Below are positions 8,918 to 16,521 of a stretch of 42,028 bases of DNA, in pieces (positions within the stretch are counted from its first letter, which is position 1; each line of letters begins with the position of its first letter). Source of the stretch: Rhodospirillaceae bacterium (GTDB lineage Bacteria; Pseudomonadota; Alphaproteobacteria; Rhodospirillales; Rhodospirillaceae). A program made the position numbers and the translations under genes. Below the pieces are notes generated by a model. It made no database searches. It saw only the letters and a list, made by a program, of their open reading frames with translations, and was not told the DNA's origin. Where the stretch lies: positions 1 through 42,028 of the forward strand of contig SHVO01000008.1 in assembly GCA_009694245.1 (NCBI GenBank), in the 5' to 3' direction.

Positions 8918-9706
8918 ATGTTCCCGCCCGCCAGAATTATCTGCCTCACGGAAGAAACCGTCGAGACGCTTTACCTATTGGGTGAACAGGACCGCATCGT
9001 CGGCGTATCCGGCTACGTCGTGCGGCCGCCGGCAGCTCGGCGCGACAAGCCCAGGGTGAGCGCCTTCATTTCGGCGGACGTCGAAAAAATTCTCGCGCTC
9101 AAACCCGACTTGGTCCTGACGTTCTCCGACCTTCAGGCTGCGATTGTCGCCGATCTAATTAAGGCCGGGATCGAGGTCCATGCCTTCAATCATCGCAACA
9201 TCGCGGGAATCCTCGACATGATCCGCCTCCTGGGCGCGATGGTCGGTGCGAGTCGGCGGGCCGAGGATTTGGCGTGCACGCTGGAACAGGGACTTAACGA
9301 TGCGCGCGCGCAGAGCCGGCACCTTCCGTGCCACCCCAAAGTCTTTTTCGAGGAGTGGGACGATCCGCTGATATCGGCGATTTCCTGGGTCTCCGAGCTG
9401 ATCGAGATCGCCGGCGGCGCCGATATTTTCCCCGAACGGGCCGGGGGCAAATCGGCCAAGGAACGTATTGTCACGCCCGAGGAGGTGATTGCACGCCAGC
9501 CGGATTTGATCATCGGTTCCTGGTGCGGCAAAAAATTTCAGCCCGCGAAAGTTGCGGCTAGGCCGGGATTTGATCGGATACCGGCGGTCGAGCGGCAAGG
9601 CTTGCACGAAATCAAATCATCCATAATCCTGCAGCCGGGCCCGGCGGCATTGACCGACGGGCTCAAGGCGTTGCAACGGATTGTCGGCGACTGGGCGCGG
9701 GCATGA
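8918..9706 (+). CDS. BtuF-like cobalamin/corrinoid-binding protein without export signal
   Basis: A 262-residue protein of the ABC-transporter substrate-binding fold used by BtuF and FhuD (helical-backbone metal-receptor type). Visible features are R-I-I-C-L-T at the N-terminus, G-V-S-G-Y, the K-P-D-L-V-L-T-F segment after the first domain, and R-Q-P-D-L-I-I-G-S-W in the second. Most relatives are periplasmic, but this one starts directly at the folded domain with no signal peptide. The frame is closed by TGA (8885-8887) 30 bases before ATG 8918, so an upstream signal is not hidden in this frame. No permease or ATPase gene is adjacent. It sits among cobalamin-related genes; a cytoplasmic corrinoid-handling role is inference. 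No clear ribosome-binding site is seen. Confidence 0.75.
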   Translation: MFPPARIICLTEETVETLYLLGEQDRIVGVSGYVVRPPAARRDKPRVSAFISADVEKILALKPDLVLTFSDLQAAIVADLIKAGIEVHAFNHRNIAGILDMIRLLGAMVGASRRAEDLACTLEQGLNDARAQSRHLPCHPKVFFEEWDDPLISAISWVSELIEIAGGADIFPERAGGKSAKERIVTPEEVIARQPDLIIGSWCGKKFQPAKVAARPGFDRIPAVERQGLHEIKSSIILQPGPAALTDGLKALQRIVGDWARA

Positions 9707-9731
9707 GTAAGGGTAGAGGATCGCCGAAATT

Positions 9732-10808
9732 ATGAGCGACGCTGAGCCGGGCGAGATCCTGTTTACGCGCCGGGGCGGCGTTGGCCGCATTCTGCTGAAC
9801 CGTCCAAAGGCCCTGAATTCCCTGACCATGGGGATGTGCGAGGCTTTGGGGCCGCAATTGCGCGCTTGGAAGAACGATCCAACCGTGCGCGTGGTGGTCA
9901 TTACCGGCGCGGGTGAGAAGGCGTTTTGCGCCGGCGGTGACGTCGTGCGGCTCTATGAGGACCATAGAGCTGGGGGCTCGCTCGCCTACGACTTCTGGCG
10001 TGTGGAGTATCGCTGCAACGCCGCGATCAAGCATGTCGGCAAACCCTACGTCGCCTTGCTCGATGGCTATGTCATGGGCGGCGGTGTCGGCGTGGCGGTT
10101 CACGGTTCGCACCGCATCGCCACCGAGCGAACGACTTTCGCGATGCCCGAGACCTTCATCGGGCTGTTCCCGGACGTCGGCGGAACCTATTTCTTGCCGC
10201 GCCTCCCGGGCGCCGCCGGGATGTACCTTGGTCTTACGGGACGGCGCATGAAGGCCGCCGATTGCGTCATGCTCGGGATCGCCCAGGCCCTTGTGCCGCA
10301 CGAGCGTTTGCCAGCACTTGAATCGGCCTTGGTCGATAGTGATGGCGCCATGGAGGATGTCACGCGCATAGTCAATTCTTTTGCCGAGCCCGTGAAAGAT
10401 GCGCCTATTATTGCCGAGCGCGCTGCGATCGACCGCCATTTCAGCCACGCGTCGATTGAGGATATTTTCGGCTCTCTGGAATCCGATGCCAGCGAATGGG
10501 CGGTGAAACAATTGACGTCTCTCAAAAAGTATTCGCCGCTCGCTTTGAAGATCACGTTTCGACAAATTCACTGCGGCGCCGAGTTGTCGTTCGATGATTG
10601 CATGCGCCAGGAGTGGCGCTTGGCCAGCCGCATCGCCGATGGGCACGATTTCTATGAAGGCGTGCGCGCGCTTCTGGTCGACAAGGACAACGCGCCGCGG
10701 TGGCGGCCCGCGAGCCTCGCCGACGTTTCCGAGGCCGCGGTCGATGCTTATTTCGCGCCGCTGCCGGGCGACGAATTGAATCTTTCGGATATCACCGGCG
10801 TAGCATAA
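9732..10808 (+). CDS. 3-hydroxyisobutyryl-CoA hydrolase-like protein (enoyl-CoA hydratase/isomerase family)
   Basis: A 358-residue protein of the crotonase fold in the long ECH_2/HIBCH subgroup, rather than a short 260-residue enoyl-CoA hydratase. The oxyanion-hole segment is A-F-C-A-G-G-D (about 64-70), followed by D-G-Y-V-M-G-G-G-V-G. The catalytic acidic residues lie in A-M-P-E-T-F-I-G-L-F-P-D-V-G-G. The expected reaction is hydrolysis of 3-hydroxyisobutyryl-CoA to the free acid in valine breakdown. That agrees with isobutyryl-CoA chemistry at the nearby icmF. ATG 9732 lies 25 bases after the BtuF-like gene, and an operon with it is likely. A plain enoyl-CoA hydratase activity cannot be excluded. 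Confidence 0.85.
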   Translation: MSDAEPGEILFTRRGGVGRILLNRPKALNSLTMGMCEALGPQLRAWKNDPTVRVVVITGAGEKAFCAGGDVVRLYEDHRAGGSLAYDFWRVEYRCNAAIKHVGKPYVALLDGYVMGGGVGVAVHGSHRIATERTTFAMPETFIGLFPDVGGTYFLPRLPGAAGMYLGLTGRRMKAADCVMLGIAQALVPHERLPALESALVDSDGAMEDVTRIVNSFAEPVKDAPIIAERAAIDRHFSHASIEDIFGSLESDASEWAVKQLTSLKKYSPLALKITFRQIHCGAELSFDDCMRQEWRLASRIADGHDFYEGVRALLVDKDNAPRWRPASLADVSEAAVDAYFAPLPGDELNLSDITGVA

Positions 10809-10839
10809 GGCGGGCAGTGCGTAAGGAGCACTCTTAACA

Positions 10840-11385
10840 GTGGCCAAGAAAAGCAAATCCCTCGTCAGGCGCCTGATCGACAAGTTCATGGGGCGCTTGG
10901 AGAAGAAATCGCCCGAAGAACAGTTGGCGGCGCAACTGGCGGCGGTGCAGGGCGCCCTCCGCGCCGAACTCGCGGTACTTCTGGCGGCGGCGCTGTTCGC
11001 CAAGAAGACCCTCGACACCACGCGCCAGGTCGAGACACCTTTTCCAGATGCCTATTTCTCGGGCCAAACGCCGGTCGACGACGGTGGCCGCGCGGCTCTC
11101 GCGGCCTATGCCGCGGCGCTCGAACAATTCCAAGTCGCATTGGTGGAGCGCGACACCACCCCGAGCCTCGCGGTCGCCAAGGGCCTTACTACCTTGATTG
11201 TGTCGCTGCACGCGATGTCGATTCCCGGCCTCCTGCCGCAAGGCCGTGAAATGTGGGCGCGCTTGGCTGAAGCCGGCGAGGGCGTGGAAGAGGGCCATAA
11301 GTTCTTGCTTCGCCGGGAACCCAGCGACATCGAGCGGACTTATTTTGCTTATCGTCCGAGATTCCTCGCGTCGCCGCCGGATTGA
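10840..11385 (+). CDS. Conserved-looking hypothetical protein
   Basis: A 181-residue protein starting at GTG 10840 with an AAGGAG site 11 bases upstream. The N-terminus is very basic (K-K-S-K-S-L-V-R-R). A long alanine-rich helical region follows (about 24-55), then a second alanine-rich helix around 85-105. There is no signal peptide or convincing membrane segment. I recognise no family. It follows the HIBCH-like gene by 31 bases and converges on parE, with palindromic repeats in the 79 bases between the stop codons. Confidence 0.65.
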   Translation: MAKKSKSLVRRLIDKFMGRLEKKSPEEQLAAQLAAVQGALRAELAVLLAAALFAKKTLDTTRQVETPFPDAYFSGQTPVDDGGRAALAAYAAALEQFQVALVERDTTPSLAVAKGLTTLIVSLHAMSIPGLLPQGREMWARLAEAGEGVEEGHKFLLRREPSDIERTYFAYRPRFLASPPD

Positions 11386-11390
11386 TTCGG

Positions 11391-11446
11391 TAATTCGGTA
11401 CCAGGGACCGGATTAATCCAGTAGTTCGGTACCTGGTACGGATTAT
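11391..11446 (+). repeat. REP-like palindromes, copies 2 and 3 (tandem)
   Basis: Two diverged units of the GTACC/GGTAC family: a degenerate one (GGTACC-AGG-GACCGG, about 11397-11412) and a good one (GGTACC-T-GGTACGGATTA, about 11428-11445). They fill the space between the convergent stop codons of the hypothetical gene and parE, where a bidirectional terminator would be expected. Confidence 0.7.
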
Positions 11447-11464
11447 TCGGATTATTCGATGTTC

Positions 11465-13468
11465 TTAGATGTCCAGGGCGGCGGCGAACTTGGCGTTTTC
11501 CTGGATGAACTTGAAGCGCTCTTCGGGGTTGCGCCCCATGAGCTGTTCGACAAGCTTGGCGGTCGCGCGCTGCGTGCTTTTCTCCTCCGGTCCGGCCAGC
11601 ATCACCTTGAGCAGCGTTCGCCGCCCGGGATCCATGGTGGTTTCCTTGAGCTGGCCCGGAGGCATTTCGCCGAGGCCTTTGAAACGGCTGACGTCGACCT
11701 TGCCGCGGGCATCGAATGCCGTCGCCATGAGCCTTGCCTTGTCGGCGTCGTCCATGGCGTAGATCGTCTTGCCGCGTTGGCTGAGACGGTAGAGCGGCGG
11801 CAGCGCGAGATAGAGGTGCCCATTGTCGATCAGCGCGGGCATCTCGCGATAAAAGAACGTCATCAACAGGCTGGCGATGTGGGCGCCGTCGACGTCGGCG
11901 TCGGTCATAATGATGATCTTCTCGTAGCGCAGTTTGCTTTCGTCGTAGCGGTCGCGGATGCCGCAGCCGAGCGCTTCGATTAGATCCTGGATTTCCTGAT
12001 TGGCGCGCATTTTGTCGTCGCTGGCGGAAGCGACGTTGAGTATTTTCCCGCGCAAGGGCAGCACGGCTTGGGTTTCGCGACTGCGCGCCTGCTTGGCCGA
12101 GCCGCCGGCGGAATCGCCCTCGACAATGAACAACTCGGTGCCCTGCGGCGACGAGCGCGTGCAGTCGGTGAGTTTGCCGGGCAGGCGGAGCTTCTTGGTG
12201 GCCGACTTGCGGCTGAAGTCCTGGTCCTGTTTCTTTTTGACGCGCTCACTGGCGCGCGCGACGACGATTTCCAATAGCGTGTTGGCGCTGGCCATGTCGC
12301 CCGATAGCCAATGATCGAAATGGTCCTTGATCACGGTTTCAACCAAACGCGCGGCGGCTACCGAGACCAGTTTCTCTTTGGTCTGGCCCTGAAATTGCGG
12401 GTCGCGTATGAACAGCGACAGCATGATGCAGGCGCCGCCCCAGACGTCTTCGCCGGTCACGTTGCCGACGCCTTTGCTTCCCGACATCTCGGCGTAGCTT
12501 TTGAGGGCGCGCAACATCGCGGTCTTCAGGCCCTGCTCGTGGGTGCCGCCCTCGGCCGTCGGAATCGTATTGCAGTAGCTGTTGAGAAAGCCCTGTTCGT
12601 CGTCGGGCCAGCACACGGCCCACTCCACCCGCCCGCCGATGTCGTTGCCGTTCCCCGACATCTCGGCCTTGCCGGCGAAGAAAGAGTCCATCAGTCGCTT
12701 GCGGCCGTTCAAGACATGGGTGAGGTAGTCGGTCAGTCCGTTGACGAAATGCAGCTCGTCTTCCGCAGGCGTGTTGTCGTCGCCCTTGAGCAGACTCTTG
12801 TCGCAAGACCAGCGGACTTTCACGCCCTCGAACAGATAAGCCTTGGATCGCACCATGCGGTAGACCAGGGCCGGGCGGAAACGGGCTTTGTCGCCGAAAA
12901 TCTGCGCATCGGGCGTGAAGATCACCGAAGTGCCGCGGCGGTTGACGGCGCCGCCTTTGGCGAGTTTGGTTTTGGCGACGCCGCGGCTGAAGGTCTGCGA
13001 CCACAAGGTCTTGTCGCGCGCGACCTCGACCACGAGCTTGCTCGACAGCGCGTTGACGACGCTGATGCCGACGCCATGCAGGCCGCCCGAGGTTTCATAA
13101 ACCTTGCCCGAGAATTTCCCTCCGGAATGCAGAGTGGTCATGATGACTTCCAGCGCCGATTTCTTTGGGAACTTGGGATGGGGATCGATCGGGATGCCGC
13201 GGCCGTTATCGCGCACGGTGACCTCGTTGTCGGCGCCGAGGTGAACCTCGATGGTGCTCGCGTATCCGGCCACGGCCTCGTCCATGGCGTTGTCGAGGGT
13301 CTCGGCAATAAGATGGTGCATGGCGGTTTCGTCGCTGCCGCCGATATACATGCCCGGGCGGCGGCGCACGGGCTCCAGGCCCTCGAGGACCTCGATATCC
13401 TTGGCCGTGTAGTCGCCGCGCTTGCCCTTGGCTTGCTTTGGGGAGTTCTGGTGGAATAGATCGGCCAT
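11465..13468 (-). CDS. parE: DNA topoisomerase IV subunit B
   Basis: A 667-residue ATPase subunit that with ParC decatenates daughter chromosomes. GHKL ATPase motifs: E-T-L-D-N-A-M-D-E, D-N-G-R-G-I-P and G-G-L-H-G-V-G. The TOPRIM domain follows with E-G-D-S-A-G-G-S-A and the metal-binding D-A-D-V-D-G-A-H-I. The C-terminal part includes R-F-K-G-L-G-E-M, as in GyrB/ParE. The S-V-V-N-A-L-S context and the length without the GyrB insertion favour ParE over GyrB. Start choice is uncertain: ATG 13468 (M-A-D-L-F) fits the family, and ATG 13477 lies three codons upstream. No strong ribosome-binding site is visible for either. It is divergent from the thioesterase gene. Confidence 0.93.
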   Translation of the reverse strand: MADLFHQNSPKQAKGKRGDYTAKDIEVLEGLEPVRRRPGMYIGGSDETAMHHLIAETLDNAMDEAVAGYASTIEVHLGADNEVTVRDNGRGIPIDPHPKFPKKSALEVIMTTLHSGGKFSGKVYETSGGLHGVGISVVNALSSKLVVEVARDKTLWSQTFSRGVAKTKLAKGGAVNRRGTSVIFTPDAQIFGDKARFRPALVYRMVRSKAYLFEGVKVRWSCDKSLLKGDDNTPAEDELHFVNGLTDYLTHVLNGRKRLMDSFFAGKAEMSGNGNDIGGRVEWAVCWPDDEQGFLNSYCNTIPTAEGGTHEQGLKTAMLRALKSYAEMSGSKGVGNVTGEDVWGGACIMLSLFIRDPQFQGQTKEKLVSVAAARLVETVIKDHFDHWLSGDMASANTLLEIVVARASERVKKKQDQDFSRKSATKKLRLPGKLTDCTRSSPQGTELFIVEGDSAGGSAKQARSRETQAVLPLRGKILNVASASDDKMRANQEIQDLIEALGCGIRDRYDESKLRYEKIIIMTDADVDGAHIASLLMTFFYREMPALIDNGHLYLALPPLYRLSQRGKTIYAMDDADKARLMATAFDARGKVDVSRFKGLGEMPPGQLKETTMDPGRRTLLKVMLAGPEEKSTQRATAKLVEQLMGRNPEERFKFIQENAKFAAALDI

Positions 13469-13567
13469 GTGCGCCATGATGGAGGGAGGGGGCGAATCCG
13501 CCGGAGAAACCGCGCGTAAAGTAGGTGGGATCAGGGGGGCATACAATATCTAGTGTAGGGTGCTGAA

Positions 13568-13966
13568 ATGAATGATGTTTCGCGGGCGAGGCCCGAGGGC
13601 GAGCTCTCGCTCCGGGTGCTCGCTATGCCGGCCGACACTAATCCCTCAGGCCATATCTTCGGCGGCTGGGTGCTCGGGCAGATGGATATCGCCGGCGGCT
13701 TCCATGCCGCGGGCCATGTCGGCGGGCGCACCGCCACCGTGGCGGTGGACGCGATGGTCTTCCACAAGCCGGTTCAGGTCGGTGATGAAGTCACGTGCTA
13801 TACCCGGGTCGTCAAGATCGGGCGGACGTCGATCTCGATCATCGTCGAGACCTGGGTCCGGCGCAGCCGGGTCGGCGAGCCAATCCACGTTACCGAGGGC
13901 CGATTCACCTATGTCGCCCTGGACCGGGCGGGCCAGCCCATGGAAATCCACCAAAAACAATTTTAA
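13568..13966 (+). CDS. YciA-type acyl-CoA thioesterase (hot-dog fold)
   Basis: A 132-residue hot-dog thioesterase that hydrolyses acyl-CoAs to free acid and CoA. The motif P-A-D-T-N-P-S-G-H-I-F-G-G-W (about 21-34) is the YciA/acyl-CoA hydrolase signature containing the catalytic aspartate region. V-A-V-D-A-M-V-F-H-K-P-V follows as the second strand-helix element. Length is normal. ATG 13568 has an AGGGTG site eight bases before it. The TAA stop (13964-13966) lies inside the REP-like palindrome that follows, so the repeat provides the end of this gene. Confidence 0.9.
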   Translation: MNDVSRARPEGELSLRVLAMPADTNPSGHIFGGWVLGQMDIAGGFHAAGHVGGRTATVAVDAMVFHKPVQVGDEVTCYTRVVKIGRTSISIIVETWVRRSRVGEPIHVTEGRFTYVALDRAGQPMEIHQKQF

Positions 13967-13985
13967 TCCGTACCAGGTACGGACT
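13963..13985 (+). repeat. REP-like palindrome, copy 4, 3' side of the RAYT gene
   Basis: TCCGTACC-A-GGTACGGA is a perfect inverted repeat (13967-13983). It lies between the convergent stop codons of the thioesterase and the RAYT transposase. Its left end, TAATCCG, contains the TAA stop codon of the thioesterase gene. Confidence 0.85.
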
Positions 13986-14000
13986 TCTCGGATTTATCGG

Positions 14001-14672
14001 TTATCTGCGCTTGCGTCGCGTTATCGGCCGCCCGGCATGGCGGCTGACCAGCGCCGTAAAGCTTGCGCGGCCCAAGGGCCAGCCGCCATTGATGGCATCG
14101 CGGATAGCGCCCAGGGCGTCCTCCGGCAACGCGCCATCGAATAAGCCGCGATAAGCCATCGCGCGTTGGTCGGCGGTGGCCGCGAGATCGGTGTAGAGTT
14201 GGTGGGGGGCGACGACGGGATCGGCCTTGCCTTCGGCATTGGCTTTGTAGCTCGACCAGCGGTAGGCAGCGGGGGTTGCGGCCATGCCGGCGCGCACGGG
14301 GTTCAGCTCGATATAGCGGCTGCAGGCGAAGAAGTAGGCATCGGCCTCGATCAAGCTCGCCCGGTAACGCCCTTCCCAGAGGCTGCCGGTGCGGCCCTGG
14401 CTCTCGTTGACATACCGGCTGTAGCGCCAGTTGACATGGCGCATGGCCCGGGGCAATGCATGGGCGGTTTCCGGCGATACCAGCAAGTGAATATGGTTGG
14501 TCATGAGCACATAGGCGTGGACGGCCACGCCGTGCTCGGTCGCCGCCTCGCGCAACCAGTCGAGGTAGTTCTGAGCATCCTTGGGCCCAAAAAAAATCGT
14601 TCCGCGGTTATTGCCCCGCTGGACCACGTGGACCGGATGCCCCGGTAGGAAGACCCTTGGACGCCGCGGCAT
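14001..14672 (-). CDS. REP-associated tyrosine transposase (RAYT, Y1_Tnp/HUH family)
   Basis: A 223-residue HUH single-strand endonuclease related to IS200/IS605 transposases. Members act on REP palindromes. The HUH motif is N-H-I-H-L-L (about 58-63), and the tyrosine region is R-Y-I-E-L-N-P-V-R-A-G (about 140-150), matching the conserved Y-x-x-x-N-P of RAYTs. The N-terminus P-R-V-F-L-P-G-H-P-V-H-V-V-Q-R-G-N is typical of the family. The frame is intact. Family members of the palindrome flank it on both sides: copy 4 is 15 bases beyond its stop, and copies 5-6 begin directly before its ATG. A GGGACGG stretch inside that palindrome could serve as ribosome-binding site. This is a domesticated-style single-copy arrangement, not an ordinary insertion sequence. 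Confidence 0.93.
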   Translation of the reverse strand: MPRRPRVFLPGHPVHVVQRGNNRGTIFFGPKDAQNYLDWLREAATEHGVAVHAYVLMTNHIHLLVSPETAHALPRAMRHVNWRYSRYVNESQGRTGSLWEGRYRASLIEADAYFFACSRYIELNPVRAGMAATPAAYRWSSYKANAEGKADPVVAPHQLYTDLAATADQRAMAYRGLFDGALPEDALGAIRDAINGGWPLGRASFTALVSRHAGRPITRRKRR

Positions 14673-14720
14673 TTAATCCGTCCCTGGTACCATTAGTTAA
14701 TTGTACCAGGTACGGATTAT
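14673..14720 (+). repeat. REPIN-like inverted pair, copies 5 and 6, 5' side of the RAYT gene
   Basis: Two units in inverted orientation: TAATCCGTCCCTGGTACC (about 14674-14691) and TTGTACCAGGTACGGATTA (about 14701-14719), separated by a short AT-rich stretch. One end abuts the RAYT start codon (14670-14672). The other end contains the TAA stop codon (14717-14719, minus strand) of the acyltransferase-like gene. The paired layout is that of a REPIN. Confidence 0.85.
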
Positions 14721-15913
14721 TTGTCCAGGGTCCGGAATGGCCCGAGGCGGGCCAGATCCTTGAAGTCTTGGGTTACCGCAGCGCGTTCCTGGTCCAAAAA
14801 CCGCGCGACGGCAGCCTCGAAACCGCGATCGGCGATCCAGTGGGCGGAGTAAGTGACCCGCGGCAGGTAGCCGCGCTGAAGCTTGTGCTGCCCCTGGGCC
14901 CCGGCCTCCACCCAGGCCAGTTTGTGCGCAATCGCGAAGTCGATGGCGCGGTAATAACAAACCTCGAAATGCAGCATCGGATAGTCGACCACCGTCCCCC
15001 AGTTGCGGCCGTACAGCGTATCGCCGCCGAGCAAGTTCAGGGCACCGCAGACCGGCTGCCCGCTTTCCTCGCCCATGATCAGCACGACCGCCCCCTCCAT
15101 CCGCTCGCCGAGCAACTCAAAAAAGGCCCGGGATAAATACGCCTGCCCCCACTTGCGCTCGGAGGTGTTGAGATAGAAGCGGTAAAAGGCATCCCAATGC
15201 GTGGCCTTGATGTCGGCGCCGACCAGGGTCGTGATCGCGACGCCAGCGCCGTTGGCCTTCTCGCGCTCCTTGCGGATGGCCTTGCGCTTGCGCGACGACA
15301 ACGCCCCTAGAAAATCCTCAAAGCTCGCGTAGTTTTCGTTCTTCCAGTGATACTGCTCGCCGATGCGCGCGAGGAAACCGGCAGTGGTCATCAAGTCGCA
15401 TTCCGCTTCAGTCGGAAACGTCACGTGCAGCGACGAGACCTTGAGCCGTCGCGCGAGCGCGATCATGCCGGCGAGTAGCGTGGTTTGCGCCTCGCGCCGG
15501 TCGGCCTCGGGCAAGTCGGGTCTGACAATCAACCGCTGGCCGGTGACCGGCGTGAACGGAACGGCACACTGCAGCTTCGGATAATAGCGGCCGCCGGCCC
15601 GCTGATAGGCCTCCGCCCATCCCCAATCGAAGACATATTCGCCGTAAGAATGGCTCTTGAGGTAGAGCGGCGCGCAAGCGAGCACGCGGCCCGCGCGATC
15701 CTCGAGAACCATGTGCTGGGGTTGCCAGCCGGTCTCGGCATCCACCGAGCCCGAGTCCTCAAGCGCGCTAAAAAAGGCATGCCGCACAAACGGATTGTGA
15801 TCGGGGCGCCCGGCGCAAGCGCAGGCATCCCAGGCCGCGGCCGGAATCCGGTGGATGCTGGAGAAAACCTTCAGCGTCCAATCTTGGCCCGCTGCTTTGC
15901 GCTCGTCATCCAT
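14717..15913 (-). CDS. COG3146-type GNAT/FemAB-like protein
   Basis: A 398-residue soluble protein resembling the COG3146/DUF482 family, whose members combine two GNAT-like folds and are often annotated as peptidoglycan-biosynthesis-like or N-acyltransferases. Visible family features are N-P-F-V-R-H-A-F-F-S-A-L-E near the N-terminus, F-D-W-G-W-A, F-T-P-V-T-G-Q-R-L, S-S-R-K-R-K-A-I-R-K-E-R in the linker, and E-A-G-A-Q-G-Q-H-K-L-Q-R-G-Y near the C-terminus. The true substrate is not known. It is three bases downstream of the RidA gene, so they form an operon. Its TAA stop is contributed by the REPIN-like repeat. Confidence 0.8.
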   Translation of the reverse strand: MDDERKAAGQDWTLKVFSSIHRIPAAAWDACACAGRPDHNPFVRHAFFSALEDSGSVDAETGWQPQHMVLEDRAGRVLACAPLYLKSHSYGEYVFDWGWAEAYQRAGGRYYPKLQCAVPFTPVTGQRLIVRPDLPEADRREAQTTLLAGMIALARRLKVSSLHVTFPTEAECDLMTTAGFLARIGEQYHWKNENYASFEDFLGALSSRKRKAIRKEREKANGAGVAITTLVGADIKATHWDAFYRFYLNTSERKWGQAYLSRAFFELLGERMEGAVVLIMGEESGQPVCGALNLLGGDTLYGRNWGTVVDYPMLHFEVCYYRAIDFAIAHKLAWVEAGAQGQHKLQRGYLPRVTYSAHWIADRGFEAAVARFLDQERAAVTQDFKDLARLGPFRTLDK

Positions 15914-15916
15914 GAC

Positions 15917-16384
15917 TCACGCCACTTCGAAAACGGCCTCGACCTCCACGGCAGCCCCGCGCGGCAGGGATGATGCGCCGACGGCCGCCCGGCAATGCCG
16001 CCCGGCCTCGCCAAAAACCTGCACCATGAGATCCGAAGCGCCGTTGACGACCTTCGGGTGATCGGTGAACTCTGGGCCGGCGGCGACAAACCCGGTAAGC
16101 TTCACCACCCGCGTCACTCGATCGAGATCGCCGCCGCAAGCCGCCTTGACCTGGGCGATCAGGTTGAGCGCGCACAATTTGGCGGCCGCGTAGGCATTGT
16201 CGGGCGTGACATCGCTGCCCACGCGCCCGGCATATTTTATGGCACCGTTCTCAAGCGGAATTTGGCCCGAGACAAACACCAGGTTGCCGGTCTGCACATA
16301 GGGCACGTAGTTGGCCACCGGCGCGGGGGCCGCCGGCAGCGCGAGTCCCAGGGAGATGAGATGAGCGTCGATCTTGCCGGTCAT
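15917..16384 (-). CDS. RidA/YjgF-family protein
   Basis: A 155-residue protein of the RidA superfamily, whose members deaminate reactive enamine/imine intermediates and work as trimers in the cytoplasm. Visible features are N-L-V-F-V-S-G-Q-I-P near the N-terminus, the Y-A-A-A-K-L-C-A-L-N-L helix, and the C-terminal R-A-A-V-G-A-S-S-L-P-R-G-A-A-V-E-V-E. The arginine in R-A-A-V-G corresponds to the region holding the key arginine of RidA (which binds the substrate carboxylate). It is longer than the 128-residue RidA core and belongs to the COG0251 subgroup with an N-terminal L-G-L-x-L-P extension. A GGGAG site precedes ATG 16384. Confidence 0.88.
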   Translation of the reverse strand: MTGKIDAHLISLGLALPAAPAPVANYVPYVQTGNLVFVSGQIPLENGAIKYAGRVGSDVTPDNAYAAAKLCALNLIAQVKAACGGDLDRVTRVVKLTGFVAAGPEFTDHPKVVNGASDLMVQVFGEAGRHCRAAVGASSLPRGAAVEVEAVFEVA

Positions 16385-16521
16385 GGCGGGGCTCCCGGAT
16401 TAGCTTTATGGGGCGAAGTCAAATATGCCGCTACCGCGCACCAAGCCGAGGTTGGCGCGCCGCGTGGGGCGTCACCATACGATGCCTGGCACCTGAGCCA
16501 AATAGATTTGAAGGCACGTCG

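Noticed and set aside
9663-11021. 452-codon open frame on the minus strand
   Set aside because: Antisense to the HIBCH-like and hypothetical genes and lacks family motifs.
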